Below, piece by piece: positions 1 through 7,193 of a stretch of 8,419 bases of DNA. The stretch covers positions 1 through 8,419 of the forward strand of contig CAYGVJ010000190.1 of assembly GCA_964353255.1 (NCBI GenBank), given 5' to 3'. The notes beneath the pieces were generated by a model. It did no database searches. It saw nothing but the letters and a program-made list of their open reading frames with translations, and was not told where the DNA came from. Position numbers and translations under genes: made by a program. The stretch's first letter is position 1, and every line of letters starts with the position of its first letter. The stretch is from VFZS01 sp964353255. Lineage in GTDB: Bacteria; Acidobacteriota; Terriglobia; Bryobacterales; Bryobacteraceae.

Positions 1-37
1 CGAGGACTACAAGAAGAAGCAAGGCGGGAATCACTAA
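1..37 (+). CDS. iscU: Probable IscU scaffold protein, last 11 codons (5' end outside window)
   Basis: The reading frame beginning at base 2 gives EDYKKKQGGNH followed by TAA at 35-37, one base before the iscA start. A lysine-rich tail of this kind, ending directly upstream of iscA in an isc operon, fits IscU, the scaffold on which IscS-derived sulfur and iron are assembled into [2Fe-2S] clusters and from which HscA/HscB release them. Only the tail is visible: the active-site cysteines and the LPPVK site that HscA recognises are outside the window. The assignment rests on gene order (iscU-iscA-hscB-hscA) and on the end of the tail, so it is an inference rather than a domain match. Confidence 0.68.
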   Translation, partial: EDYKKKQGGNH

Positions 38-38
38 C

Positions 39-359
39 ATGATCCAAGTCACACCCAAAGCAGTCCAGAAAATCAAACAGGCTTTCGCCGAGCACAGCGT
101 GAGCGGCGGCCTGCGGCTGGGCGTGCAAGGCGGGGGCTGTTCCGGCCTGAGCTACCTGTTCCGGCTGGAGACCCAGGCCCGGCCCAACGACAACGTGTAC
201 GAATTCGACGGCGTGAAGATCTTCATCGACCCGAAGAGCCTTCTGTACCTGGATGGCATGACGCTCGACTACAAGGAGTCGCTGCTGCATTCGGGCTTCG
301 CCGTCGAGAACCCCAACGCCCAGAAGAGCTGCGGCTGCGGCACGTCTTTTTCCGCCTGA
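39..359 (+). CDS. iscA: IscA, A-type iron-sulfur carrier (HesB/IscA/SufA family)
   Basis: This 106-residue protein has the usual length and the three invariant cysteines of A-type carriers: Cys34 in VQGGGCSGLSYLF and Cys98 and Cys100 in the C-terminal SCGCGTSF. These residues bind iron or an Fe-S cluster at a dimer interface, and the protein passes clusters from the IscU scaffold to apo-targets, particularly [4Fe-4S] proteins, in the cytosol. The ATG lies one base after the upstream stop and has only a loose purine-rich AAGGCGGG upstream, so translational coupling to iscU is likely. Its TGA shares its last base with the ATG of hscB. IscA and ErpA cannot be cleanly separated by sequence alone; position between iscU and hscB favours IscA. 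Confidence 0.95.
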   Translation: MIQVTPKAVQKIKQAFAEHSVSGGLRLGVQGGGCSGLSYLFRLETQARPNDNVYEFDGVKIFIDPKSLLYLDGMTLDYKESLLHSGFAVENPNAQKSCGCGTSFSA

Positions 360-970
360 TGGAACCGAATCCCTGCTGGCACTGCGGCTCGCCGGCCGCG
401 GAGTCGCTGTTCTGCCGCTTCTGCAACAGCCTCCAGCGGCCCACTCCGGACTACTACGAGTTCTTCGGCTTCGAGCACCAGCTCAGCCTGGATGTTGAAG
501 AGCTGGACCGCCGCTTCTACAGCCTGAGCCGCCGGCTCCATCCTGACCTGTTCTTCCGGGCCATGCCGCGGGAGCAGCAATTCTCGCTGGAAGCCACGGC
601 CATCCTCAACGACGCTTACCGCACCCTGCGCGATCCGGTCGCGCGCGCCGAGTATCTTCTCAAAGAACTGGGCGAGGACCCCGCCCAACCGCGCCGCCAG
701 GACGCTCCGCCGGAGCTGCTCGAAGAGGTGTTCGAGCTGAACGAGCTGCTGGAGGAATCTCGTGGGACAGGCCATCGGCCTGTCTTGCAGGAGGCGCACA
801 AGAAGTTTCTGGGCCTGCGCGCGGAGGCGGATCGCGAGCTCGAGGGCCTCTTCGGGCAATACGACCGCACTGCCGACCGCGCCCTGCTGCCGGGTATACG
901 ATCTCTGCTCAGCCGCCGGCGCTACATTCACAACCTGATCGAGCAGCTCGAGAAGGAGTTGGCTCCTTAG
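359..970 (+). CDS. hscB: HscB, J-domain co-chaperone of HscA with N-terminal zinc-finger motif
   Basis: HscB binds IscU, delivers it to HscA and stimulates the HscA ATPase. The 203-residue protein begins with a CxxC...CxxC module (Cys6, Cys9, Cys19, Cys22), then the J domain (about residues 31-100, DYYEFFGFEHQLSL) with the HPD motif at 61-63 that triggers Hsp70 hydrolysis, then a helical C-terminal HscB domain (about 115-200) that contacts IscU. E. coli HscB (about 171 residues) lacks the cysteine module, whereas eukaryotic HSC20 has one, so this is the longer, zinc-finger form. Residues 135-144 (RGTGHRPVLQ) are encoded by a palindromic repeat described separately. The TGATG junction with iscA and the single-base gap to hscA show tight coupling. 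Confidence 0.95.
   Translation: MEPNPCWHCGSPAAESLFCRFCNSLQRPTPDYYEFFGFEHQLSLDVEELDRRFYSLSRRLHPDLFFRAMPREQQFSLEATAILNDAYRTLRDPVARAEYLLKELGEDPAQPRRQDAPPELLEEVFELNELLEESRGTGHRPVLQEAHKKFLGLRAEADRELEGLFGQYDRTADRALLPGIRSLLSRRRYIHNLIEQLEKELAP
762..788 (+). repeat. Palindromic repeat element in frame inside hscB
   Basis: GACAGGCC (766-773) and GGCCTGTC (777-784) form perfect 8-bp arms around a 3-base loop (ATC). The stem is extended outward by G-T wobbles and a G-C pair at 762/788. It encodes residues 135-143 of HscB (RGTGHRPVL) without breaking the frame. The same arm core, GACAGGC/GCCTGTC, recurs in the intergenic palindrome at 7932-7958. This resembles REP-like or RPE-like small palindromes that insert in frame into proteins. 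The repeat and its match are seen directly; that it arrived by insertion is inference. Confidence 0.6.
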
Positions 971-971
971 C

Positions 972-2833
<1,862 letters not shown>

Positions 2834-2837
<4 letters not shown>

Positions 2838-3037
2838 CCTGGGAAGACCCCGAACCGATCGCCCTCGCCTTGCGCGAGAAGTTCCCCGAGCAGGACCCGC
2901 TGCGCGTGCGCTTCACCGATCTCCACCGCTGGGTCACCGAGCTCGAAGGCTTCGCCGACGACCCGGCCGCCTCGACGGAAGGCAAGCTCGAAGCCATACA
3001 GATGGCCTGGTACGACGAGTGGCTGGCAAACCAGTAG
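2834..3037 (+). CDS. iscX: IscX (YfhJ family), small acidic Fe-S assembly regulator
   Basis: IscX binds iron and the cysteine desulfurase IscS and tunes sulfur transfer in the ISC pathway. The 67-residue product has the family pattern throughout: W3 near the start, VRFTDLHRWV (25-34), LEGFADDPAAS (37-47) and the C-terminal LEAIQMAWYDEW (52-63), closely matching the 66-residue E. coli protein. The start is the ATG at 2834, whose ATGA overlaps the hscA stop by four bases. The frame stays open for about 1.1 kb upstream, so an automatic caller could wrongly extend it to 1739; the upstream part is a shadow of hscA. Many isc operons have a ferredoxin gene just before iscX, which is absent here. Confidence 0.93.
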
Positions 3038-3085
3038 GGTAAGACTCCCGTCTTGCCGGCGCCGACAAGACCGGAGTCTTATCCC
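3037..3085 (+). repeat. Long inverted repeat (hairpin) between iscX and rpmI
   Basis: TAAGACTCCCGTCTTG (3040-3055) pairs with CAAGACCGGAGTCTTA (3066-3081) at 15 of 16 positions. The loop CCGGCGCCGA can pair further, and GGG (3037-3039) faces CCC (3083-3085) across one bulged T. The hairpin begins on the last base of the iscX stop codon. There is no T-run after the 3' arm, so it does not look like a classical intrinsic terminator. It may mark the end of the isc mRNA, a processing or mRNA-stabilising site, or a copy of a genomic intergenic repeat. Confidence 0.75.
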
Positions 3086-3088
3086 ACG

Positions 3089-3097
3089 TGCTATACT
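3089..3097 (+). promoter_or_regulatory. Possible extended -10 promoter of rpmI-rplT
   Basis: TGCTATACT matches an extended -10 element (TGn plus TATACT) just after the hairpin. At the 17-base spacing only GACCGG is found, so there is no recognisable -35. The element ends ten bases before the rpmI ATG, which would leave a 5' leader of only about four bases. Either rpmI is nearly leaderless from this promoter, or the match is fortuitous and the gene is read from upstream. Confidence 0.35.
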
Positions 3098-3107
3098 GGG
3101 GAAGTCC

Positions 3108-3302
3108 ATGCCGAAGCTGAAGACCCATAAAGGCGCGGCCAAGCGCTTCAAGAAGACCGGCACGGGCAAGATCATGCGCCGCCACGCCTTTGCCCGGCAC
3201 ATCCTGACGAAGAAGACGCGGGCGCGCAAGCGCAAGCTTGGCGAGAGCGTCGTCGTCGCGGGCGCGAACCGGGCCGCATTGAAGGAGATGCTCCCGCGCT
3301 GA
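3108..3302 (+). CDS. rpmI: 50S ribosomal protein L35
   Basis: L35 is a small, very basic protein of the large ribosomal subunit. The 64 residues have the standard length and the family pattern: MPKLKTHKGAAKRFKKTGTGKI at the start, the central RRHAFARHILTKKT and the closing LPR. The ATG has a weak GGGGA upstream. In many bacteria rpmI follows infC (IF-3), but here it follows iscX and a hairpin. rplT begins 79 bases downstream and the two are presumably co-transcribed. Confidence 0.97.
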   Translation: MPKLKTHKGAAKRFKKTGTGKIMRRHAFARHILTKKTRARKRKLGESVVVAGANRAALKEMLPR

Positions 3303-3381
3303 AATCGCCCCGTGCGGACGGAGTGCTCGGCACGTACCCGATCCGCCGGGCGGGGGCTCGCCAGCCACAAGGAGGTAAAAC
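3303..3381 (+). other. rpmI-rplT spacer with strong ribosome binding site for rplT
   Basis: The 79-base spacer ends with AAGGAGGT (3369-3376), five bases before GTG at 3382; this near-perfect Shine-Dalgarno decides the GTG start of rplT. Upstream of it are two mutually exclusive short hairpins: CGTGC (3311-3315) with GCACG (3330-3334), or GTGC (3323-3326) with GCAC (3330-3333). Ribosomal protein L20 is known to repress its own operon by binding mRNA that mimics its rRNA site in other bacteria, but I cannot recognise such a site here. Confidence 0.55.
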
Positions 3382-3747
3382 GTGCCTCGAGTCAAACGCG
3401 GAACCAAGCGGCGGGCCTCCCGCCGCAAGGTGCTGAAGGCCGCATCCGGCTATTTCCTCACCAAGAGCAAGCTGCACCGCGCGGCCCAGGAGGCCGTCGA
3501 GAAGGCCCTGCGTTACGCCTACGTGGGGCGCCGCCAGAAGAAGCGGGACTTTCGCTCCCTCTGGATCATCCGCATCGGCGCGGCCTGCCGGGCGGCGGGT
3601 CTCTCCTACAGCAAATTCATGTCCGGGCTGAAGAAGGCCGGAGTTACACTGAATCGTAAGGTGCTGGCCCACATGGCGGCCGGCGACCCGGTGGCTTTTG
3701 CCGCTCTGGTCCAGAAGGCCAAGGCCGGCCTGGCGCAGGTGAAGTGA
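3382..3747 (+). CDS. rplT: 50S ribosomal protein L20
   Basis: L20 binds 23S rRNA early and is essential for assembly of the large subunit. The 121-residue product starts at GTG (read as Met): MPRVKRGTKRRASRRKVLK, followed by the basic N-terminal arm, then RYAYVGRRQKKRDFRSLWIIRI (about 44-65) and SYSKFMSGLKKAGVTLNRKVLAHMA (about 75-99), all standard L20 signatures. The family is usually 117-119 residues, so the tail is a little longer. The start is fixed by AAGGAGGT five bases upstream and by the conserved PRVKRG N-terminus. The stop TGA shares a base with the next gene's ATG. Confidence 0.97.
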   Translation: MPRVKRGTKRRASRRKVLKAASGYFLTKSKLHRAAQEAVEKALRYAYVGRRQKKRDFRSLWIIRIGAACRAAGLSYSKFMSGLKKAGVTLNRKVLAHMAAGDPVAFAALVQKAKAGLAQVK

Positions 3748-3971
3748 TGGAACCCACACCCGTACAGGAAGCCGACTCGCTGGCGGCGCTCGAGGAGCGC
3801 ATCCAGCAAACTGCCGAACTGGTGGCCCGCCTGCGCCGGGAGCGGGACGCAGCGCTGGCCGAGACGGCCAGGCTGGCCCAGGAACTCGCTGACCTACAGG
3901 CCGAACGCGCGCAGGTCCGGGCCCGCGTCGAGAAGCTGCTCGGACAGATCGATGCGCTGACCGCGGGTTAG
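3747..3971 (+). CDS. Small coiled-coil protein, possible ZapB-like partner of ZapA
   Basis: This 74-residue protein is almost entirely a predicted coiled coil: from about residue 10 to 70 it has regular leucine/alanine heptads with Glu, Arg and Gln between them (LARLAQELADLQAERA type sequence) and a short LTAG tail. No enzyme motif is present. It lies directly before zapA (stop TAG at 3969-3971, next ATG at 3972), which suggests a Z-ring-associated factor comparable to ZapB, itself a short all-coiled-coil protein. That function is inferred from shape and neighbour only; coiled coils of this type are not diagnostic. I chose ATG 3747 over GTG 3744 because AGGTGA (3737-3742) is better spaced from the ATG, and TGATG coupling to rplT is preserved. 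Confidence 0.7.
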   Translation: MEPTPVQEADSLAALEERIQQTAELVARLRRERDAALAETARLAQELADLQAERAQVRARVEKLLGQIDALTAG

Positions 3972-4286
3972 ATGGAACCCCCACCGCCCGAGAAGAAGCC
4001 CGTCCGGGTCACCATCCTCCACCAGCCCTACACGCTGCTGGCCTCCGACCCTCAGGCGCTCCAGGAACTGGCCGACAGCGTCGATCAACTGATGTCGGCC
4101 ATCGCCGCCAAGTCCCCCAGCGCTGACGCTCAGCGAGTAGCCGTGCTGGCCTGCCTGAATCTGGCCGACCGGCTACGCACGCTCGAAGGCGAACTGGACG
4201 AGTTGCGCCGCCGCGTCGAGGAAAAGAGCCAGCGCTTCCGCCTGCTACTGGATCAAGCCATCGAGGACGCCGAGCCGCCGCCGTGA
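3972..4286 (+). CDS. zapA: ZapA, FtsZ-ring-associated cell division protein
   Basis: ZapA bundles FtsZ filaments at midcell. The 104-residue product has the ZapA fold pattern: a short proline-rich start, two beta strands carrying VRVTILHQPYTLLASD (11-26), a helix QALQELADSVDQLMSAIAA (28-46), and then a long C-terminal helix from about 53 to 100 with AVLACLNLADRLRTLEGEL and further heptads that form the antiparallel coiled coil. Its start abuts the stop of the coiled-coil gene. The last 34 bases overlap the end of the convergent VIT/VWA gene, so no terminator separates them. In gammaproteobacteria 6S RNA follows zapA; there is no room for it here. Confidence 0.88.
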   Translation: MEPPPPEKKPVRVTILHQPYTLLASDPQALQELADSVDQLMSAIAAKSPSADAQRVAVLACLNLADRLRTLEGELDELRRRVEEKSQRFRLLLDQAIEDAEPPP

Positions 4287-6601
4287 CGTAACGCCGCTTC
4301 CAATTCCTTCCACACATCCGGACCCGGCGTCCGCTGCGACCAGTCGCCTTCGAGCGACCGGCCCCGCCGCGCCAGCTCCACGATCTCGCCAACCAGCGGA
4401 TGCACGCCCCTGGCGGCCTCGAGGAACGCCATCAGCCGGGCCACGTGAGAACGGAAAGCGCCAGAGCGCTCCGTATGCCCCTCGGCCAGGAAGCAGAGCA
4501 ACGCCAGGATGGTCGCCTGCACGCGCTCTTCATCGTCTCGGCCGGGCATTCCACCATCAGGCTCGATTCTGGCGGCCAGCTCGAGCAGCGTGTCCTCCAC
4601 GCTGGGGCCGGTCTCCGGTTCGAGCATCTCCGGAAGCTCGGCAGCCGGCCCAGCCATCAACGAGATACGCGGCATCATCTCAGCTCTCGGGCGGGCGAGC
4701 GGAAGCAGCAGCGAGAACAGCCCTCCTGCGGCGGCAGTGGGCATAGCGGCGGGGGGCCGGAAGTAGCTGCCAAATTCGGTGTCCTGAGGCATGCCCACCG
4801 GGACTACCTTGGTTTCCGGGATCTCGCCGGGCCGGTCGCCGGCGCGCTCGACCACCGCGACCAGCGCCATGCGCCGGCTGGCCAGGCCGAAGGACTGGCT
4901 CAGCGCTTCGAGCCTCTGGTTCAGGCGGCCTTCCTGGCGCCGGCCCGCCGCGCCGTCTTCCCCGGCTTCCGCGTACCGGCTCTCCAGGTCGGTGATGAGG
5001 CGCGCCCCGGTGAGCAGGCGCAGAGTCTCCCCGAGCTCGCTCTGCCCAACCTGGAGCGGCAGGGCCTTTCTGCCGCTGTCCCACTGGAGCACCAGCTCGC
5101 CTTGGGCCGCGCCTTCGGCCTCGCCGAAGACCACCAGGGGGCTGCCGGCGAAGACCGCGCGCGGCGGCTCAGGCGCGATCTGTCCTCCGGGAATCCCCTC
5201 CAACTTCACCTCCAGGTCACGGGCCACCGGCCGGCCGATCGAGGCGAACAGATCGACCGCCGGCAGGTCCACCCGTTCACGGGGCGTCAGGAAGCGGCTT
5301 ACACCCCCGGTCTCGCGGGCCAGCAGCGCCAGGAAGCGATCCTGGCTGGCGCTGCCAATCCCCAGGCAGTGGATGCGAGCGCCGGTCTCGCGCGCCTGCG
5401 CCAGAATGGCCTCGGTTCCGAAGACCTGGCCGTCGGTCAGGACCAGGATGTCGCCGCCCGCTTTACCCAGCAGCCTGGCGGCCTCGACCACGCCCGCCGC
5501 CAGCTCGGTTCCGCCGCGTGCGTCTACGCCCTTCAGGAACTGCCGGGCCTCCTCCCGGCTCTCACCGGTCCCTTCCGCCAGGGACGGTTTGAACACTTCG
5601 ACCCGGTCGTCGAAAGCCACCAGGCCGAAGCGGTCCTGAGCAGCAAGCGCCCCGAGGCACGCCTCCAGGGCCTTGCGCGCCTGCGCGATGGGCTGGCCGC
5701 TCATCGAGCCGGAGCGGTCCAGCACAAAAACGACCTGCCGGGGACCACCTGCGCGCTCGCCGAAGCTGGTCGAGGGCACAATGGCGGCGAAGCGCCCGCG
5801 ACCCTCTTTGTCCACACCGGCCAGCACGCCCGCCAGGCTGTCTTTCGCGCGCACGTCCAGCACGAGGTCGCGGTCCGGTACGTCCCGCTCGGTCGCCAGC
5901 GACGCCCGGCTGCATTCGGGTCCTTCCTTCACCACGCGCAGGGCGTGGGAGGGCGAGGCCACTTCCTCGATCTGCTGGGGAACCCAGACCTGCAAGTCGA
6001 ATCCCACCTCGTGCAAGTCGGAGGCGTCCGCCGCAAACCGCGGCAGAATCAGGTCCCCGAACTCACTCTCAGGCAACTCGAGTTCGCCCATCCCTGGGGC
6101 CACCTCCGCGGCGCGGGCCTGGCGGTGGTAGCCCGGCGCCAGGGTGAAGGGGAATCGGAAGCGCATGCCATCGTCGTGAGCCTCCACGCCGGCCAGTACC
6201 TCCAGGACCACCGTGACCGTCTCACCGGGGCGGATGTTACCCAGGGTGAGATTGATCAGCCCGTCGCCGTACTGGCGCGCCAGGCTCGCCAGGTGGCCGG
6301 CCTGGATGCCCTGTTCATACGCTCTGACCGCCTCCTCGACCACCTTCAGTTCCGAGCGCACCGAGAAGCCTTCGCCGCTCACGCGGAACCGGCGCAGCGC
6401 CGCATCGCGCGGCAGCCCGAAGGCGTAGATCACCTCGATGGGCTTGCTCTCGCTGGACCGGAAAGTGTGGTGCACCTGAAGCCGGGCGCCGGCGGGCAGC
6501 ACCCGGCCCGTCAGCCACAGTCTCTGCATCGCCAGACGGATTTCCTGGCCGGTTTCCGCCGCAACCGGCATGAACCGGGTTGCGACGCTAGCGGTCGCCA
6601 T
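4253..6601 (-). CDS. VIT and von Willebrand factor A domain protein
   Basis: This 782-residue protein has a VIT domain (about 10-140, with PIEVIYAFGLPRDAALRRF and the later NIRPGETVTVVLEV) and a VWA domain (about 288-455). The VWA domain has a complete metal-binding MIDAS: DRSGS at 295-299, the Thr in GGTEL (about 365) and the Asp of LTDG (390). A hinge typical of VIT/VWA proteins, FGLASRRMALVAVVE, follows near 571-585. The C-terminus (about 665-755, with DGGMPGRDDEERVQATILALLCFL) is a helical region I cannot name. There is no signal peptide, transmembrane helix or sorting signal, so it looks cytosolic. ATG at 6601 is chosen over the ATG at 6631 because AGGAGG (6611-6616) precedes it. It overlaps merR by 14 bp. 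Substrate and role are unknown. Confidence 0.9.
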   Translation of the reverse strand: MATASVATRFMPVAAETGQEIRLAMQRLWLTGRVLPAGARLQVHHTFRSSESKPIEVIYAFGLPRDAALRRFRVSGEGFSVRSELKVVEEAVRAYEQGIQAGHLASLARQYGDGLINLTLGNIRPGETVTVVLEVLAGVEAHDDGMRFRFPFTLAPGYHRQARAAEVAPGMGELELPESEFGDLILPRFAADASDLHEVGFDLQVWVPQQIEEVASPSHALRVVKEGPECSRASLATERDVPDRDLVLDVRAKDSLAGVLAGVDKEGRGRFAAIVPSTSFGERAGGPRQVVFVLDRSGSMSGQPIAQARKALEACLGALAAQDRFGLVAFDDRVEVFKPSLAEGTGESREEARQFLKGVDARGGTELAAGVVEAARLLGKAGGDILVLTDGQVFGTEAILAQARETGARIHCLGIGSASQDRFLALLARETGGVSRFLTPRERVDLPAVDLFASIGRPVARDLEVKLEGIPGGQIAPEPPRAVFAGSPLVVFGEAEGAAQGELVLQWDSGRKALPLQVGQSELGETLRLLTGARLITDLESRYAEAGEDGAAGRRQEGRLNQRLEALSQSFGLASRRMALVAVVERAGDRPGEIPETKVVPVGMPQDTEFGSYFRPPAAMPTAAAGGLFSLLLPLARPRAEMMPRISLMAGPAAELPEMLEPETGPSVEDTLLELAARIEPDGGMPGRDDEERVQATILALLCFLAEGHTERSGAFRSHVARLMAFLEAARGVHPLVGEIVELARRGRSLEGDWSQRTPGPDVWKELEAALRHGGGSASSMA

Positions 6602-7007
6602 CCTCTTTGTCCTCCTCTCGGGAAATCGCATTCAGCCGCGCCGCCGCCGCTTCCAGTGCCGCCCGCACCTGCCGGGTGCGCCACGGGCTGAGGCCGGCGC
6701 GCACCCACACCGCCACCTCGTCGGCCAGGCGGTAGCTCCACCAGGCCGAGGGCGGCGGCAGGCCGGCTTCCGGCTTTTCTCCTCCCAACACGCGGGAAAT
6801 CTCGGCCAGCATCAACCCCTTGCCCTGGAGCCGCTTGACGGCGCGCAGCCGGGCCACATGCTCGCGGCCGTAGGCCGCACCGCGCCCGGCGCCGGCGGGC
6901 CGCGGAAGCAGCCCCCGCGCGATGTAGAAGCGAATGGTCCGCGCCGGAACGCCGGCCTCGGCCGCCAGCTCCTCCAGGCTCAGAAGCTTCTCGCGGCGGT
7001 TCTTCAC
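6588..7007 (-). CDS. MerR-family transcriptional regulator, probably translated from a leaderless GTG
   Basis: The 139-residue product has a winged-helix MerR N-terminus: LSLEELAAEAGVPARTIRFY (about 9-28) is the helix-turn-helix, followed by ARGLLPRPAGAGRGAAYGREHVARL (29-53), the wing and second helical motif, and KRLQGKGLMLAEISRVLG (about 57-74). The C-terminal part (80-139) with WWSYRLADEVAVWVRAGLSP and RQVRAALEAAAARL may be an effector or dimerisation region; it has no cysteine, so a metal- or redox-cysteine sensor is unlikely. The frame is open to 7136, but GTG at 7007 is the first plausible start: it sits exactly where transcription from the promoter should begin, and the upstream codons encode no MerR sequence. 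It overlaps the VIT/VWA gene and probably controls that operon; the target is inference. Confidence 0.87.
   Translation of the reverse strand: MKNRREKLLSLEELAAEAGVPARTIRFYIARGLLPRPAGAGRGAAYGREHVARLRAVKRLQGKGLMLAEISRVLGGEKPEAGLPPPSAWWSYRLADEVAVWVRAGLSPWRTRQVRAALEAAAARLNAISREEDKEDGDR
6611..6616 (-). promoter_or_regulatory. Ribosome binding site that fixes the VIT/VWA start
   Basis: Read on the minus strand, AGGAGG lies ten bases before the ATG at 6601, followed by a second purine run AAAGAGG abutting the ATG. The longer alternative start at 6631 has no comparable site, so the shorter 782-residue protein is preferred. The site lies inside the end of the merR coding region, consistent with translational coupling. 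Confidence 0.75.
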
Positions 7008-7013
7008 AATTCC

Positions 7014-7042
7014 AGCATACGCCGGAAAGATGACACTGTCAA
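7014..7042 (-). promoter_or_regulatory. Sigma70-type promoter of the merR-VIT/VWA operon
   Basis: On the minus strand, TTGACA (7037-7042) is followed after exactly 17 bases by TATGCT (7014-7019). The -35 is perfect and the -10 is close to TATAAT. Six bases separate the -10 from the GTG at 7007, so the expected transcription start coincides with the first base of the start codon. The usual MerR-type 19-base spacer of activated promoters is not present, so simple constitutive or repressed transcription is more likely. Confidence 0.75.
7031..7041. promoter_or_regulatory. Palindrome over the merR -35 box, candidate operator
   Basis: TGACACTGTCA is a perfect 5-1-5 palindrome covering most of the -35 hexamer. 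It overlaps a second inverted repeat, ACACT (7033-7037) with AGTGT (7045-7049), and TCAA (7039-7042) with TTGA (7049-7052). Symmetry at the -35 of a MerR gene suggests autoregulation by the dimeric product. This is inferred from position only. Confidence 0.4.
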
Positions 7043-7129
7043 GTAGTGTTGAGAATGTTTCCGCTTCCTGTGCACTTCCCAGATGTCTCCGGGGGAGGCT
7101 ATACCAGTACCACCAGCGCCACAAGTACC

Positions 7130-7158
7130 TTGACACCGCCCGCCAGCCAGACTAAACT
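7130..7158 (+). promoter_or_regulatory. Sigma70-type promoter of the PEP-CTERM gene
   Basis: TTGACA (7130-7135) and TAAACT (7153-7158) are separated by exactly 17 bases. The expected start is near 7165, giving a leader of about 29 bases that contains the GGAGGG ribosome binding site. A direct repeat AGTACC occurs at 7106-7111 and 7124-7129, the second copy abutting the -35, and could be an activator or repressor site, but this is speculative. Confidence 0.75.
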
Positions 7159-7193
7159 CAATCCTGCTCCACAATCTTGGCCGGAGGGCACCG

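Noticed and set aside
3037..3085. Hairpin as a classical rho-independent terminator of the isc operon
   Set aside because: No T-run follows the 3' arm; kept only as an inverted repeat with an open role.
3303..3381. L20 autoregulatory RNA between rpmI and rplT
   Set aside because: Only short weak hairpins are visible and no convincing mimic of the L20 rRNA site.
4286..4400. 6S RNA gene after zapA, as in gammaproteobacteria
   Set aside because: The region is occupied by the end of the VIT/VWA coding sequence, so there is no free space.
4400..6691. 763-codon open frame on the + strand opposite the VIT/VWA gene
   Set aside because: It is a GC-rich shadow: Gln/His/Arg/Ala-rich with no domain, while the minus strand encodes clear VIT and VWA motifs with a good ribosome binding site.
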